From positions 7,733,105 to 7,797,104 of the forward strand of contig JAJEKV010000045.1 in the NCBI GenBank assembly GCA_021234155.1: a stretch of DNA of 64,000 nucleotides, given 5' to 3'. Below, in pieces: positions 21,730 to 32,943 of the stretch. This DNA is from Isoetes taiwanensis (Eukaryota; Streptophyta; Lycopodiopsida; Isoetales; Isoetaceae). The notes under the pieces were generated by a model that was not told the DNA's origin, did no database searches, and saw only the letters and a program-made list of their open reading frames with translations. A program made the position numbers and the translations under genes. How positions within the stretch are numbered: the first letter of the stretch is position 1; the number at the start of each line of letters is the position of its first letter.

Positions 21730-22554
21730 CTTGAAAGAACAATTAGAATATAGGATTTGTAAAAATGCACTGATGCATTTGCCTATAATGATAGGTAGCA
21801 TGGTGAAAATAAAATGAAAGTAACAGCCTCAAGCCAATCTTCGAGGCATAAAAGCTGAAACATTTTGAGATGAATTGACCACACCTCTTTAGATAAGGAA
21901 CAATTTGAGACCGTATACGCTCTAATCCAAGTTGATCGTTTGGGAACTTGTTCTAGGTTGGGCTTGCCAATCTGATTGTTTCAAATATGAAAGCTCTACT
22001 TCTTACAATAGCTATGTAAGACTTTTTTGAGCTACAACAATTTTGTATGTTATATATTGTAATCCTCGTCTTTCTTAACTCTTTTCCTTCTTGAAATCAG
22101 TGTAACTGTGTGTCTGTGCGTGTGTGTGCTTTTTTTTTTTTTTTTTTGGCGCTTCCGACTATTGTAGATTCATGTAGTATCTTTTTTTTTTTTTGGATTG
22201 CTTCTTATTAAGGGGTGATTTATTAGGGCTGGATTTTTTTTTTAATTTTTTTCTGGTGGTGAAAAACTTTTGATTGTGGACTAAGGTTTTGGCCTTTCCA
22301 ATGCCAAATCTTTTTTAGATCTGTCGAGAAACTTAGTTTATAAGCCGAACATTTAAAGCTTCCAGAAACAATTATCATTTCCATCTAGATAGATTTGTAA
22401 CTGAGGGGACTAATGCCTTTATAGACATTGACTTCCGTTTCTTTTAGCTTCTTTCTTATCTCCAAAGCTAGACTGACATTCCTTGGGCATCAATTTCTAG
22501 TTTGCTTGAGTTGGGAGTTAGACATATGGTAGATGATCCAAGCTTCCCCCTTTC

Positions 22555-24700
22555 TTTTTTTTTTTGAGGGCAAGGTTTCTTGTATTCCATTTGAGAATAT
22601 ACATAGTGGAGTGGTACAGCTTCAAAGGTATACACATAGTCTTAAGCTTAAGAGCAATGAAAATCATGGTCCTTATAAAATGGATCCATGAACCAAATTA
22701 GGCAACTGAAGGTAATAAATAGGTTAACAAATTTCCAGTATCCAATTTGAAAATAAAAAGAGTTATATAGTAAGACAAGGTTCCAGTCCCATACCAGATT
22801 CTTCATTATGCTTCAACCATGTCTTGCATAGTCAAATCAGCAATAGTTCTATGCCCCAAAATACTTAGTAGTTCTAATTCATCCACAGAAAATTTAGTGA
22901 AGTCCAAGAGGAGTAAGACGTGTGCCTCCCTCTTTTGCCGCCTGAAGTGGTAAAGCTTCATAAAGAAAGGTTTAAGGCTATTATATCTTCATGCTTCATG
23001 CCTTTTGAGCAATTTCTCAATAGCCATTGCGTGCTCCATTTCCTGTTTGAGTTGGATAAATATATCAGCCAATTCCTTCTTTGAAAGGGTAGTATCTTCC
23101 TCGTCTGAGTTGGCAGCATCCCCCATCCATCGTGTTGAACCTCCATGCCTGCTAAGTTTCCTCTGCTCCTCTGTGCAATACATCATCAGGTATAGCTAGA
23201 TTTAGATAAAAACTTATATAAATCCTGATAACCCCCTAATTTGTTCCAAGCCTGATCAGGTTTTTTGCCCTTGAGAAATCTGTGAGCAACAATTGAGATC
23301 TAAATTTCCTCAAGGAAGGTTTTTTTAACCAGATTAAGCAAGGATTTTTCTTCTCCATTACAATCATGTTCCTATATTGCCATATTACCTAGCAAGTTAG
23401 AGCTCTGGTTGTATTCAACATCTTACTTTCAGCATTCAGAAAACTAAGAAGGTTTATTTTGTCAGAGTGCCCTGGATAATCTGGAAGGCCCAACTTCATA
23501 ATTCAATAATCCGTGGATAGGTGAAGATATGGTTGGAAGTTTCCACATTTCCACGTTCAGTGTATTGGCTGGCTATACTGCTATCATATTTGGACTTGCT
23601 TATGTTGGAGGCTAGACTTTGATAGACTAGACTTTGATAGACTACCAACCATCTAAGGTCTTGATTTTTTTGCCAGTGTACACATGCCAACTTTTGGCAC
23701 GAACTGTGGCTAATCTCCTTCCTCACACCTCCATAGTCTTACTGCTCTTGAGGGTTTATTAGCACACATGACTTTATTTACATCTTTAACTGAATAGCTT
23801 TCTTTTGTTTATGTGCCACTGATTAGAATTCAAGCTCAGCTCATCATATGACCCTACCTTTGACATCACCATCTAATTGATCTTCCTGTCTATATCTGAA
23901 CCTGGGTCAAGTTGATTTCATTCCAGGACATTCATCTGTTATTGATTCTGAGGTTGTCAATCTTCTGGATTCCTGCATTAAACCCATTGCATGTATTTCT
24001 GAGGATGTTAGAGAGCCAAGCAACCTATTCCCTCATGTGCCACAGATCTGGATGCCAGAAGAAATTAATGCCTTTGCATCCATCATGAGAGGTCTAAAGC
24101 ATAGACATGCTTCATTCCAGGCTTGTAGCACCCGTCTAATCATATTAGATATATGTACAGAAGGAGGGACTTGGAAAAAAGCAGAATCTAGAATGTTGTG
24201 CTTTATGGTATGACTGGCAATTAAAAATGATTTTGCACCCAATATCTCACCAGTTTAAGTGCAGGTGATGGCTTAGAAGCATAAATTGATCTCCATATTA
24301 TCTTAGATGCCAGTGCTTGTACTGAATGAATATATCCTTGCATCCTAATCCCCCCTTCAATTTTGGACTTGATCAGATATGTCTATGCAACCTTATGTGA
24401 CCCCTGCCAAATGAACCTTCTAATAACACTCTTAATTTGCTTATATGAGGCTTTATCTCCTACTATAGCTGAGGGGAAATAAACATGTGTGCTTTCAATA
24501 ATAGCATTGGCTATTTCTACTCTGCCAGCCAAGGAATGATAAAGATAAAGATAAAGATAAAGATAAAGATAAAGAATACATATGATTCTTGAGACAATTG
24601 GTTCCCATAAACCATGTAGAGAGCTTTTAAGGGCTAAAGGAATCCCCAGGATAGTTGTGGTTGACCTTCTGTTCAAGATGGCTAGTTTGAAAATCTTGTA
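22555..24700 (-). mobile_element. LINE D, L1-type, 3' half with poly(A)
   Basis: A run of T at 22555-22565 is the poly(A) tail read from the minus strand. The minus frame at 24383-24676 has SLAGRVEIANAIIESTHVYF and SYKQIKSVIRRFIWQGSHK, the thumb region that follows the RT in plant L1 elements. Near 23500-23600 NHIFTYPRIIEL fits the zinc-binding region. Upstream RT and endonuclease are missing, so the copy is 5'-truncated, and stops are frequent. A (GATAAA)n microsatellite at 24538-24575 interrupts the thumb region. Confidence 0.7.
24538..24575. repeat. (GATAAA)n microsatellite
   Basis: About six uninterrupted units lie inside the LINE D frame, read as an LYLYLY stretch in translation. Confidence 0.9.
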
Positions 24701-24929
24701 TAAATAGTTATGGAATTGACATAAAAGAAAATGCTATTATCCTATACAATGACTCTATTTGGAGAATAAAGTTTTGTGCATATTCTTGTAAGCAGTCTTT
24801 TGTACATGTTTTTTATCCAAGGTTATAGATGAAGTAGGACTTGGAGGATTTGAAAGATTCTCATATTTTTCAAGGGCAAAACTAAGTGCTTTTCAGAACA
24901 CAGAGATTTGGTCAAGGATTGAGTAAATA

Positions 24930-24994
24930 GAGAATAGAATAGAATAGAATATGATTTTATCGTCCACGGAGACCAACTGGCCTATGGGACCCAA
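24930..24994 (-). other. LINE family A 3' block with GAATA-type tail
   Basis: On the minus strand GGGTCCCATAGGCCAGTTGG is followed by TCTCCGTGGACGATAAAA and a tail in which the plus strand reads GAATAGAATAGAATAGAATA. The block matches the one at 4295-4333; only the tail differs. Confidence 0.8.
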
Positions 24995-25028
24995 GCACAA
25001 AGAGAGAGCAGTAGGAGTATTACTACCA

Positions 25029-25072
25029 GGATTAAAAAACCCCCGCCCCTAAGGGTTTTCGGGGGAAAAACC
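25029..25072 (-). other. LINE family A 3'UTR hairpin, second copy
   Basis: On the minus strand GGTTTTTCCCCCGAAAACCC is followed by TTAGGGGCGGGGGTT. It matches the order of the hairpin at 4228-4266 and lies about 35 bases upstream of the 3' block, with a GGTTTTT/AAAACC pairing kept. Confidence 0.6.
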
Positions 25073-26137
25073 TTAGTAGCAATAAGGATGCTGACATACT
25101 GCATAGTTATATACATAATCACAAATGCGGTGAGGTTCTTGTCGGACGGGGGCATAACCGAAGTCATTATCCATTACCTCCCGGAGGTCTGATCCCAACA
25201 AGCCCGAGGCCGCGTGCTCAGTAGCTCATGCGAGGGTCCGATGGGGCACAACTAGCAGAGCATACAGAACGCGGATATGCTCGTGCCGGACGGGCACGGG
25301 GCGTGACTTTTTCATCCTCAATGGCTGTTGGCGGCAGCGGCGGACTGGTCCTCCGCGGCTCTCGAATCCATCTCCTGTCTCAATGCGGAAGTGGTGTGCA
25401 CACAATGCGAATGGAAGCAATCACCTGGCGGCTTTTTCATGGGTAGATGGGTGCGTGGGTAGTGGTGTGGGCCCCTCGTGAGCATGGGATTAACCTGCTG
25501 CCGATAATTTGCCACCTTGACATGTGGCCCGGGGCCTCTGCATCCCAAAGCTTGGCCATGAAGCAAGCATCCAAGTACTACTTCAAGGCGGTAGCGTTCC
25601 CCGGTGTATGCCTTTGGTCCACATCGTGTGCACCGCACATTCCATCGCGAGAACCACTGGGCTTGCTTGTCTTTTTCCCGGGGCTTTGAGTCGCCGGGCC
25701 CCATCGCCTTTGCCAAAGCAAGGTTGGGCAGCGGGCTTCATCCATAGCCACCACCTTACGGAAGTAAATAATGTGGCGTTCAGTAGCAGCCCTCGTAATG
25801 GAAGGAAGCTTGTCTCTCGGAGCAAAGATCGATATGGGACCGTGGATTTCACTCCCGATTGCCGGGCCAAGAAGGCCTTTTTGTACTGCTCTAGATCGTT
25901 CCAAGTGGTGAGGGATATCTTTGGCCCCCACACGCCCCATAGAGGAGGACCGGTTCAACCAAGGCCACGAACAAGTGTGCTGGTGACCCCATGCATCTGA
26001 CTACGCCTTGTGACCGTTGTTTTGCATTGCATACAAGGCTTTCCGACCCTCACGGTGACCCGTAAACGATGGATGCATCCGGTGTGTGGTAGTAGAAAAC
26101 TCAATGCCCAAATACTTATAAGGCTGAGCCACCTCCA

Positions 26138-26940
26138 CTACTTGCCCACGGTAAGTGAATGAGGGAAGCGTGGGTGCGGATGATGGGACCCGGCAGACAC
26201 CCTCGTCTTGGCCAAGTTAACTCTCATGCGGTGAATTGGCGAAAGTGTCCAAAGCATCGGTGGCGTTGCATGTCCTCTGCGGGGTATATGCGGCAGGTCA
26301 ACATCATCGGCATATATGAGTTGCGGATTATGTGGTGCATCAAGCGGCGCCTCCCGGTGCTCGGCTAGCCATTCTTCTAGCTGGTCAATGTACAAACCGA
26401 AGAGCGCGTCGGGGATAGAGGGCAGCCCTGGCGCACCCCAATGCTACTAACAACGAAGCTCCCCCGGCGGTGTGAGGCGGCCCAGGAGCAAGCCTCGTAT
26501 AGTCGTATATAGTATTACGCAAAGTCGACGGGGGTCCCGGTACCGTCTCAATCGTCCCACAACTTATCTCGAGGCACGTGTCAAAAGCCCGCTGCGAAAT
26601 CCACAAAGCAACGATGATGAGGTTCGGCGTTGATTAGGCTATCCTCTATGAATGTTGAGTGAAGATATGGTCAATAGTAAAATGCCGGGGCGGAAGCCTG
26701 CCTGCGTGAGAGCCCGCACTTCTCCATCCTCGCCCAAAGTGTCGGGCTGCTCAAGAATCCGACAAGCAACTTGGCAAAGGCGTAGCCGACCATAACCATA
26801 ATGCGGTAGTTGGTTTTTGTGGGGTCCCCTGCTTTGTATATGGGCACAACTCTACCGGGGTAGTCGGTCGGGGAAGCCTTCTTGCAATGCCCTATTGAAG
26901 AGTCTTTGAGAACCGGCACCATTGGGGCCCGACCCACTTG
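26138..26940 (-). pseudogene. Reverse transcriptase of LINE family A
   Basis: Three minus frames carry successive RT blocks. Frame 26671-26937 has RVVPIYKAGDP, then NYRIMVMVGYAFAKLL. Frame 26385-26606 covers the region of the second block in shifted form. Frame 26138-26395 reads MYIDQLEEWLAEHREAP, QLIYADDVDL and VNLAKTRVSAGS, which are the palm, the catalytic YADD and the following block. The active-site residues are intact in this fragment, but frameshifts between the frames prevent a full enzyme. In active elements it copies the LINE RNA at a nicked genomic target. Confidence 0.85.
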
Positions 26941-27325
26941 AGAAGCTCTGCACGCATACCATCCAAATCTGCGCCTTCCGTTAGCGTTGCCGGACCCATT
27001 ATGACATCCCCTTCGGTAATGACCCGGTGCTAGGCACTGTCATGGAAGTACTGCTTCCGACTTCCCATTGGGTCATACAACCGCCGCAGAAGTATCTCAC
27101 CCATTGTTCGGGGTAATATTTCATGTGGGTCGTCTGATGGGCTTACTCAAGACCTTTCTCCGAAGTCCCTAGGGTGGCGGTCTAGTAGACCAAACATCAT
27201 TCTTTGGTGCTCGCAAGGTACACGGCTTTCTTGGTCTTGAGGAAGGAGCGGTATTGACGGACGGCTGCTGGGCGAATGGTGGGGTCCAGCACTTGGCGGA
27301 GCCATCGCTTCACTCCCGACATTAG

Positions 27326-27660
27326 TCATCGAACCCGGTGATTGCGGCTAAGGTGGTTGCAGCCCCCACGTGGATCGTCGGCGGCCTCCCAAAGCATCTG
27401 TCGGCCCCCACCCTCGGAAGGAGCTGGTTGGCTGGCCGTCTGGCGTTGAAGTGTGGGGAGCTGCAGCACTCCCGGCAGCTCATGCTCAAGCATCCTCGCA
27501 TAGACCGCCGCATGGTCATAGTCCAGACGCAACCGTGCTACATGGGGTGTTGGGGCAATGGGTGCTCGGTTGGCCTGCCAATCTATCTGCAAGAACAGGG
27601 GCTGATGGTCGGAGCCTACTTCCTCGTCCCGGCCCCCTGTCCCGACACTGAAGCGAGTGA
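27326..27660 (-). pseudogene. Endonuclease C-terminal part of LINE family A
   Basis: The minus frame includes SVGTGGRDEEVGSDHQPLFL. The SDH followed by PL is the hallmark catalytic end of the APE-type endonuclease of LINEs, where the His is the active base. The N-terminal half of the domain is missing here but is seen in the copy at 61.6-62.1 kb. Downstream, LRLDYDHAAVYARMLEHEL fits the linker before the RT. Confidence 0.75.
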
Positions 27661-27665
27661 TCAAG

Positions 27666-28584
27666 TGTAGGCATTGCTCGTCTGCTAGTGATCTTAAACA
27701 TTTGGTCAAGATAGATTGAGAAATAACTTGAGTTATGTTGGATGTATAATATAGGATATAGATTTTGTCCATATTGCAAATGCTGATTGGAATAGCCATC
27801 TTGATGGTAAAGAGCAACCGTAGCAAATATAGCAGTGGAACCTAAAAGTATAAGGACATACCTGAGCTGCAATGGAAGTAAATGTTACAGCAAGGTGAAG
27901 TCCCACAATTGAAATTATATAATTTGATAGGAAGGTACTACAGCAATATGCTCAAGAATTTGGGGTTACTGTCCATATACTTGTGCTCTCTTATTGAGTC
28001 ATTTGAGGGATGTATTGAAAGGATGTTAACTTCATCACAATCTATCAAGGAAAGTAAGCATTTGTTGGGGATTGCATCATGGGATTCTTGCTAGTGATGG
28101 AAAAAAACTTGATGGTTTGAATAATTTAGATTGGTTCGAGGTATTCTAGCTCGGGTTAGTAAAGAAGCTAATTGGATTATGCGTGAGAGCATGCCAGTAA
28201 TTTTTTAGTGTAAGAATAGAGGTTTGTTTGACATATAAGATAAAGACTTTTATAGCTTGACTAATAAAATGCTAAGTTATGTAATTAATTTATTAGTAAG
28301 AAAAACAAGCTAATTGAATTGCATATGAGTATTCTGTAAAATGCACTCCTTATGGAGGGAGTGACTTTGGGGAAGCATATCGGTAGAAGTATGTTGTAGT
28401 TGCTAGGTGATATGACATCCTAGAATAAGCTTTTTCTATGGAGAGGAAAATGCTAGACCTTTTATGTGTTCTTGTATAATATATCTAGACATGTTAAATG
28501 CTTGGATACCATGGTGATGTCAAGGTTGCATTATGTTAGCATGTACTTGTTTAGCAATCTGCAGTTTGAACAAAAGTCTCTACC
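27666..28584. other. No recognised gene
   Basis: AT-rich sequence between two LINE copies; I see no domain or repeat in it. Confidence 0.6.
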
Positions 28585-29397
28585 GTCCAGGCCTAATTCG
28601 TGTTCCAATTTTCAGTTTGGTTTGACGCGGGTTCTGCACACCGCCTTTGATATGGTGAGGCTTCAGCATAGGCTCCATAGACCGACTGATTCATCTGCCT
28701 CAACAGCTCTGTGTGACCCCAGAGCTACATAACTTCATTTTCCATTGCTCCCGAATTCCGTATAGGTGAAGGTCTTGGTACGATTCTACCTAGCACAATC
28801 TATCTGTACAGGGGCCAGCATCAAGCCACCCGATTCTGCAAAGAGAATTTTTGTGACATCACCGACTCCTTCTCTCGTAGCATCAGATTTCGTTTCTTGT
28901 TCTTACTGTTCTTTCTGCTTGCCCACCGCCCCTAGCCATGATGCGAAAAGCTAAAGATATGGCGAGGAAGGCGTGAAAGGCTATACCCTACCGCCCCCCC
29001 TCACGCACTCCGGTTTGCGCAGATGCATCCCCGGTCTCCCGCAATCCGGCCACATCACAGTCCCCCTTGCTTACAATTCAATCCGGGATGCAATCGGTGC
29101 AATCGGTGAGTTCTGATTACAACAAATTACGTGCGGCTCCCTCACGGGCCGGTTGGGCGCAGGTTCTAGAAATATTGGAGCACCTAATGAAAGAATACAT
29201 AGGTCATGCTGCTAGCTCCCCTTTGCCACCAGACAGATCAGCACACATCTTGCGCTCGTATGCCATGGTACGACCGCGGCACTTCGAGGTACTGACCGAC
29301 CATAGCCATGTCCACGGTGGAGTGCCGGCGTGCGCGGCCCAAATTGAGACGATGGCTTGATACCGAGAGGCCCCGGCCCGAGTGAATGTACGGATGT

Positions 29398-29524
29398 AAG
29401 ATGCAGTTCAGGAGCATGCACAGGAACCAGCAAAAGCGTCTGATAGCACATTGAATGTTTAGATGCAAGATGCAACTCAGGAGCATGCACAGGCACCAGC
29501 AAGAGCGTCTGATAGCACACAGAA
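29398..29524 (+). repeat. Two 66-bp direct repeats upstream of ORF1
   Basis: The phrases CAGGAGCATGCACAGG and AGCGTCTGATAGCACA recur in order with a few changes. The repeat runs into the start of the ORF1 frame. Confidence 0.85.
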
Positions 29525-29818
29525 CCCATGTATGGGTCAGTCTGAGCAGGACCGTTCCCTCAACTTGCGTCTAGTAGGCGTCCCAGACATAGCCTCCTGC
29601 TCGGATAGCGAGACTGCTGCACATTGTTTCACGGATATTATGCGCATCCGGAGTCCAGAAACTTTTACAGCGCGCCGAGTAGGTGTTCATCGGCCCGACC
29701 AGCACGCCATCTTCTAGTACAGTTTTCGGCATCTCAGGACCGGCTATATGTGCCACAACATGGGAGTCACCTCAAGGGCACCCCCTTTTCGGTCCGGGAA
29801 GACCTTTCCCCAGTTTAA
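29463..29818 (+). pseudogene. ORF1 remnant of LINE family A (animal-L1-like)
   Basis: Frame 29463-29717 gives RSLNLRLVGVPD, then SETAAHCFTDIMRI and FTARRVGVHRPDQHAIF. A shifted frame continues with VQFSASQDRLYVPQHGSHLK and GTPFSVREDLSP. This is the order of an L1 ORF1 protein: an RRM-like domain (NLR.VG.P), an Arg-rich link (ARRVG) and the C-terminal segment with LKGT...REDLSP. In animals such proteins bind the LINE RNA as trimers. One frameshift separates the two parts, and the coiled coil is lost or upstream. Confidence 0.75.
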
Positions 29819-30098
29819 TTAACTCGGCGGCGTGATGAGTTATGTAAGGTTCGAGAGGCGAGGCTTCAAAGAAAATGGGCAGTCTATCGGGGAGGTGGTG
29901 CACTTATTCTTGATCAGTGGCCTCAGATTCCCTGGTTAGGTTACGTCTAATCGCACCAGGGGATATGTCTAGTCACTTCTGCTCAACTTGAGTCTGCTTT
30001 TGCTCTGTTCTTAAGTACTTTGGCATTGTTTTTGTCTTGCTTGTATTCCATTGTTAATAATGTTTCTGTGATTCGGGCTAATGCCCCTCTTCTGTATT

Positions 30099-30163
30099 GG
30101 GTCCCATAACCCGATTGGGTTTCCGCGGACGATAAAATCTTTATCTTAAATTATCTTTATTTT
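30099..30163 (+). other. LINE family A 3' block with ATCTT-like tail
   Basis: GGGTCCCATAACCCGATTGG is followed by GTTTCCGCGGACGATAAAA and a tail with repeated ATCTTTATCTTAAATTATCT. In this copy the stem has changed to GGGT/ACCC around CCCATA, partly keeping its pairing. Confidence 0.75.
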
Positions 30164-31293
30164 TGAATTGCCTTGCTCTGTCAAAAACAGTATATGGAAT
30201 AACAGACAACTATGGGCATATGCTACAACCAAACAAAGTTCTTTGATTGGAACATCAAATATCAAACATTAGAATTTCATATAGAATTTTTTTATCTAAG
30301 CCAAAAATTAAGCAGTTCTTGATATATCAGGAGAGTGTTTGTTCATGAAATCCTTAAATGATAATACGTAAAAAGTTATAGAAATGCAAACTATGACTTA
30401 TTCTTGATGTCCATGCTATGAAACAACGTGGATCGTGAATAGGGTTATACATTTTAAAAGGTTACAATTAGCTTTAAACTCTTTGCCACCCCTAGTAATA
30501 AGGGCATTAGAGAATTTTAAACTAGGTTGAACCCTTCAGAAGACTAAGGTTGCACAATTGTATTCTGGATATATGCAAATATTAGTTGTAGAAATCCATT
30601 TTACCATCTAAATCTTTTTGATTAATTGGAAATCCAATTTCAAAGCCTTTGGCCCATGGAGGGAGAGGAGCAGTAATATCAAAGCCTTGGCCTATGGAGG
30701 GAAAGGAGCATGAATGTTCAACAAAAATTGATAGGCTAAAGAGTATTCTCTCCCTCTTTTTTTTTTTTTGTATGGCCCACATTAAAGATACAAAGAATGT
30801 GCCATGACAATGTTGTAGCCCTTGCTCAAACAATTGTCCAATACCAAGATGGCATTTCTTAGCAACCAATTGGATGTGTAACTTTAATGAGAAAAGCATT
30901 TCTGAGCAATACCTGAAATGCTTAAGTACATACTGGTATTACTTTCTATCAAATGTTTAATAACGTAACGTATATTCAATTGCATACTTAAGAGTATAGC
31001 TCCTGAAAAATATGCAGTTATGGCAAGGCCATCTTTGTTACACGAAACTCCACTTTTGAGATTCGTGTATTATCCATTACAAAGGCTTGGATGATGATGA
31101 ATTCAGTCGCAAACTTACCAATCAGTTCCTAAAAAATATGCAGTTTGGGCAAGGCCATCTTTATTACACCAAGCTCCACTTTTGAAATTCGTGTATTATC
31201 CAAAGGCTTGACATTCATATGATGATTCCTGCTATGTCATGAGGGAATATGAATGGCATCCTTGGTTAGCAAAACAAAGGGTTGAAACTTTTA
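30164..31293. other. No recognised gene
   Basis: AT-rich sequence. A diverged direct repeat of about 85 bp (near 31008-31085 and 31124-31210, sharing GGCAAGGCCATCTTTNTTAC and ATTCGTGTATTATCC) is the only structure I see. Confidence 0.55.
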
Positions 31294-31430
31294 AAATATG
31301 TAGCAAAATAACAGAGGGTTCTAGGGGGATTTGATATGGATGTAAAAATAACAATTCCATATATCTCTAAAACAATTGAATTGGTTGTTATAAATAAAAA
31401 ACATAGATTCAAGATAAAAAATAATCACAT

Positions 31431-31501
31431 TAGCTCACTGGGTATATTGGTTAAAGTAGTCTTATTAGGACATTGATTTATTTTGGTAGAGGTTCGAGCC
31501 C
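31431..31501 (+). promoter_or_regulatory. tRNA-like A and B boxes in repeat unit 1
   Basis: TAGCTCACTGG (31431-31441) and GGTTCGAGCCC (31491-31501) have the Pol III A and B box patterns, about 60 bp apart as in tRNAs. Equivalent pairs are at 32015/32075 and 32252/32312. The B box is perfectly kept in all three, the A box less so. It may be a tRNA-derived SINE inside the repeat. Confidence 0.55.
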
Positions 31502-31629
31502 CCGTATCTCATATTCTAAAATCTTAGGCAAAGATGTATAGAGTTTCGATATTCCCTCAAAACCTTAGGCGAAATCGTATTTCATATTTCAAAAACATAG
31601 GCGCCTCCAATCATAAATTACTATAAGCG

Positions 31630-31725
31630 AAACGAGAGGTGCCCAGAGGCCCCAACATATGATCCGGTCGAGGGATCGACTTTAATCCAACGATCGTGGT
31701 GGTAGTCCGGGGGTGCACCTCGTTT
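31630..31725. repeat. Small element with inverted ends, AAACGAG...CTCGTTT
   Basis: AAACGAGAGGTGCC at the left and GGTGCACCTCGTTT at the right form imperfect inverted ends of a roughly 96-bp block. Related blocks are at about 31765-31862 and 35078-35164. It is part of the tandem unit and could be an old MITE. Confidence 0.55.
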
Positions 31726-32442
31726 TAGAATAATATGTAGCAAAATAACACGGGGTTCTAGGGGAAGCGAGGAGGTGCCCGAGAGGCCCCAACATATGAT
31801 CCGGGTCGTAGGATCATTTAATCCAACGATCGCGTGGTGGTAGTCCAGGGTGCACCTCGTTTAGAATATGTAGCAAAATAACACGGGGTTCTAGGGGGAT
31901 TTGATATGGATGTAAAAATAACAATTCTTGAAACCATAGACCATATATCCCTAAAACAGTTGAATGGGTTGTTATAAAAAAAAAACATGGATTCAAGATA
32001 AAAAATAATCACATTAGTTTACTAGGTACATTGGTTAAAGTAGTCTTATTAAGACATTGATTTATTTCGGTAGAGGTTCGAGCCCCCGTATCTCATATTC
32101 CAAAATCTTAGGCAAAGCCGTATAGAGTTTCGATATTCCCTCAAAACCTTAGGCGAAATCGTATTTCATATTTCAAAATCATAGGAGCCTAAAACAATTG
32201 AATGGGTTGTTATAAAAAAAAACATAGATTCAAGATAAAAAATAATCACATTAGCTCATTGGCTACATTGGTTAAAGTAGTCTTATTAGAACATTGATTT
32301 ATTTTGGTAGAGGTTCGAGCCCCCGTATTTCATATTCTAAAAATCCATATAGAGTTTCGATATTCCCTCAAAACCTTAGGCGAAATCGTATTTCATATTT
32401 CAAAATCATAGGTGCCTCCAATCATAAATAACTATAAGCATA

Positions 32443-32943
32443 CCATAAATTTTTTAATATAACAATCAACACACAACTACCATTAACATTATTAACACAA
32501 ACCATTGCATTTAACACATTTAAATTAAAATCCCCCTTAAACCCCCTTTGGTTTGGGTGCATATTCACACGGGGGGTTACTCCGGGCAACGAGAGCTATT
32601 GGATGGGCATATTTGCCCTTTATTCCAAGCTCTGGACCGTACATAGCGATCCTCGTTTGTGGGGTATGCATGTACAAGTTTTTATATACTGTATATTAAA
32701 GTTTGCAAAATACTATAAGGTTTGAGAGAATGTACTTAATGGTGTTAATTTTGTACATGTAAATATATTTTTGGGGCTCTCGCTGCCCTACGTAACCCCC
32801 CGTGTGAATATGCACCAAAACCAAAGGGGGTTTAAGGGGGATTTTAATTTAAATGTGTTAAATGCAATGGTTTGTGTTAATAATGTTAATGGTAGTTGTG
32901 TGTTGATTGTTATATTAAAAAAATTTATGGGCCCTTCGGGCCC
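32443..32943. repeat. Long hairpin head of copy 1
   Basis: Arms 32443-32580 and 32792-32930 are near-perfect inverted copies (about 138 bp) around a 211-bp loop. The inner ends read ACACGGGGGGTTAC and GTAACCCCCCGTGT. A short palindrome GGGCCCTTCGGGCCC follows at 32929-32943. A transcript would form a very long stem. Confidence 0.9.

Larger units (their letters stand above)
24930..27665 (-). mobile_element. LINE family A, long GC-rich copy
   Basis: This is the longest ORF2 part of family A in the window. On the minus strand the order is endonuclease end with SDHQP (about 27630), RT (26940-26138) with LIYADDVDL, a C-terminal region (about 25930-25230), a 3'UTR hairpin (25072-25029) and the conserved 3' block (24994-24955) followed by a GAATA-type tail (about 24951-24930). 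Frameshifts are many. The segment is markedly richer in G and C than its flanks. It gives the best view of the family's RT and calibrates the other copies. Confidence 0.88.
28585..30163 (+). mobile_element. LINE family A copy with ORF1 joined to the 3' end
   Basis: A GC-rich segment with an ORF1 remnant (29463-29818) is followed after about 280 bp by the family A 3' block (30099-30137) and an ATCTT-like tail (30137-30163). ORF2 is missing, so the copy has a large internal deletion or comes from a deleted template. A 66-bp direct repeat (29398-29524) precedes ORF1. Confidence 0.75.
31294..32442 (+). repeat. Tandem repeat (unit about 570 bp) with tRNA-like boxes
   Basis: A unit starting near ATGTAGCAAAATAACA runs 31294-31864 and recurs in part from 31865 and 32190. 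It contains TTCAAGATAAAAAATAATCA, an A-box-like TAGCTCACTGG, a B-box-like GGTTCGAGCCC, the phrase CCTTAGGCGAAATCGTATTT and a closing block AACGAGAGGTGC...GCACCTCGTTT. The third unit is cut by the hairpin-headed element at 32443-35074 and its end is found at 35075-35165. Confidence 0.8.

Noticed and set aside
25226-26000. Plus-strand open frames in the GC-rich block
   Set aside because: They are antisense shadows of the minus-strand LINE family A.
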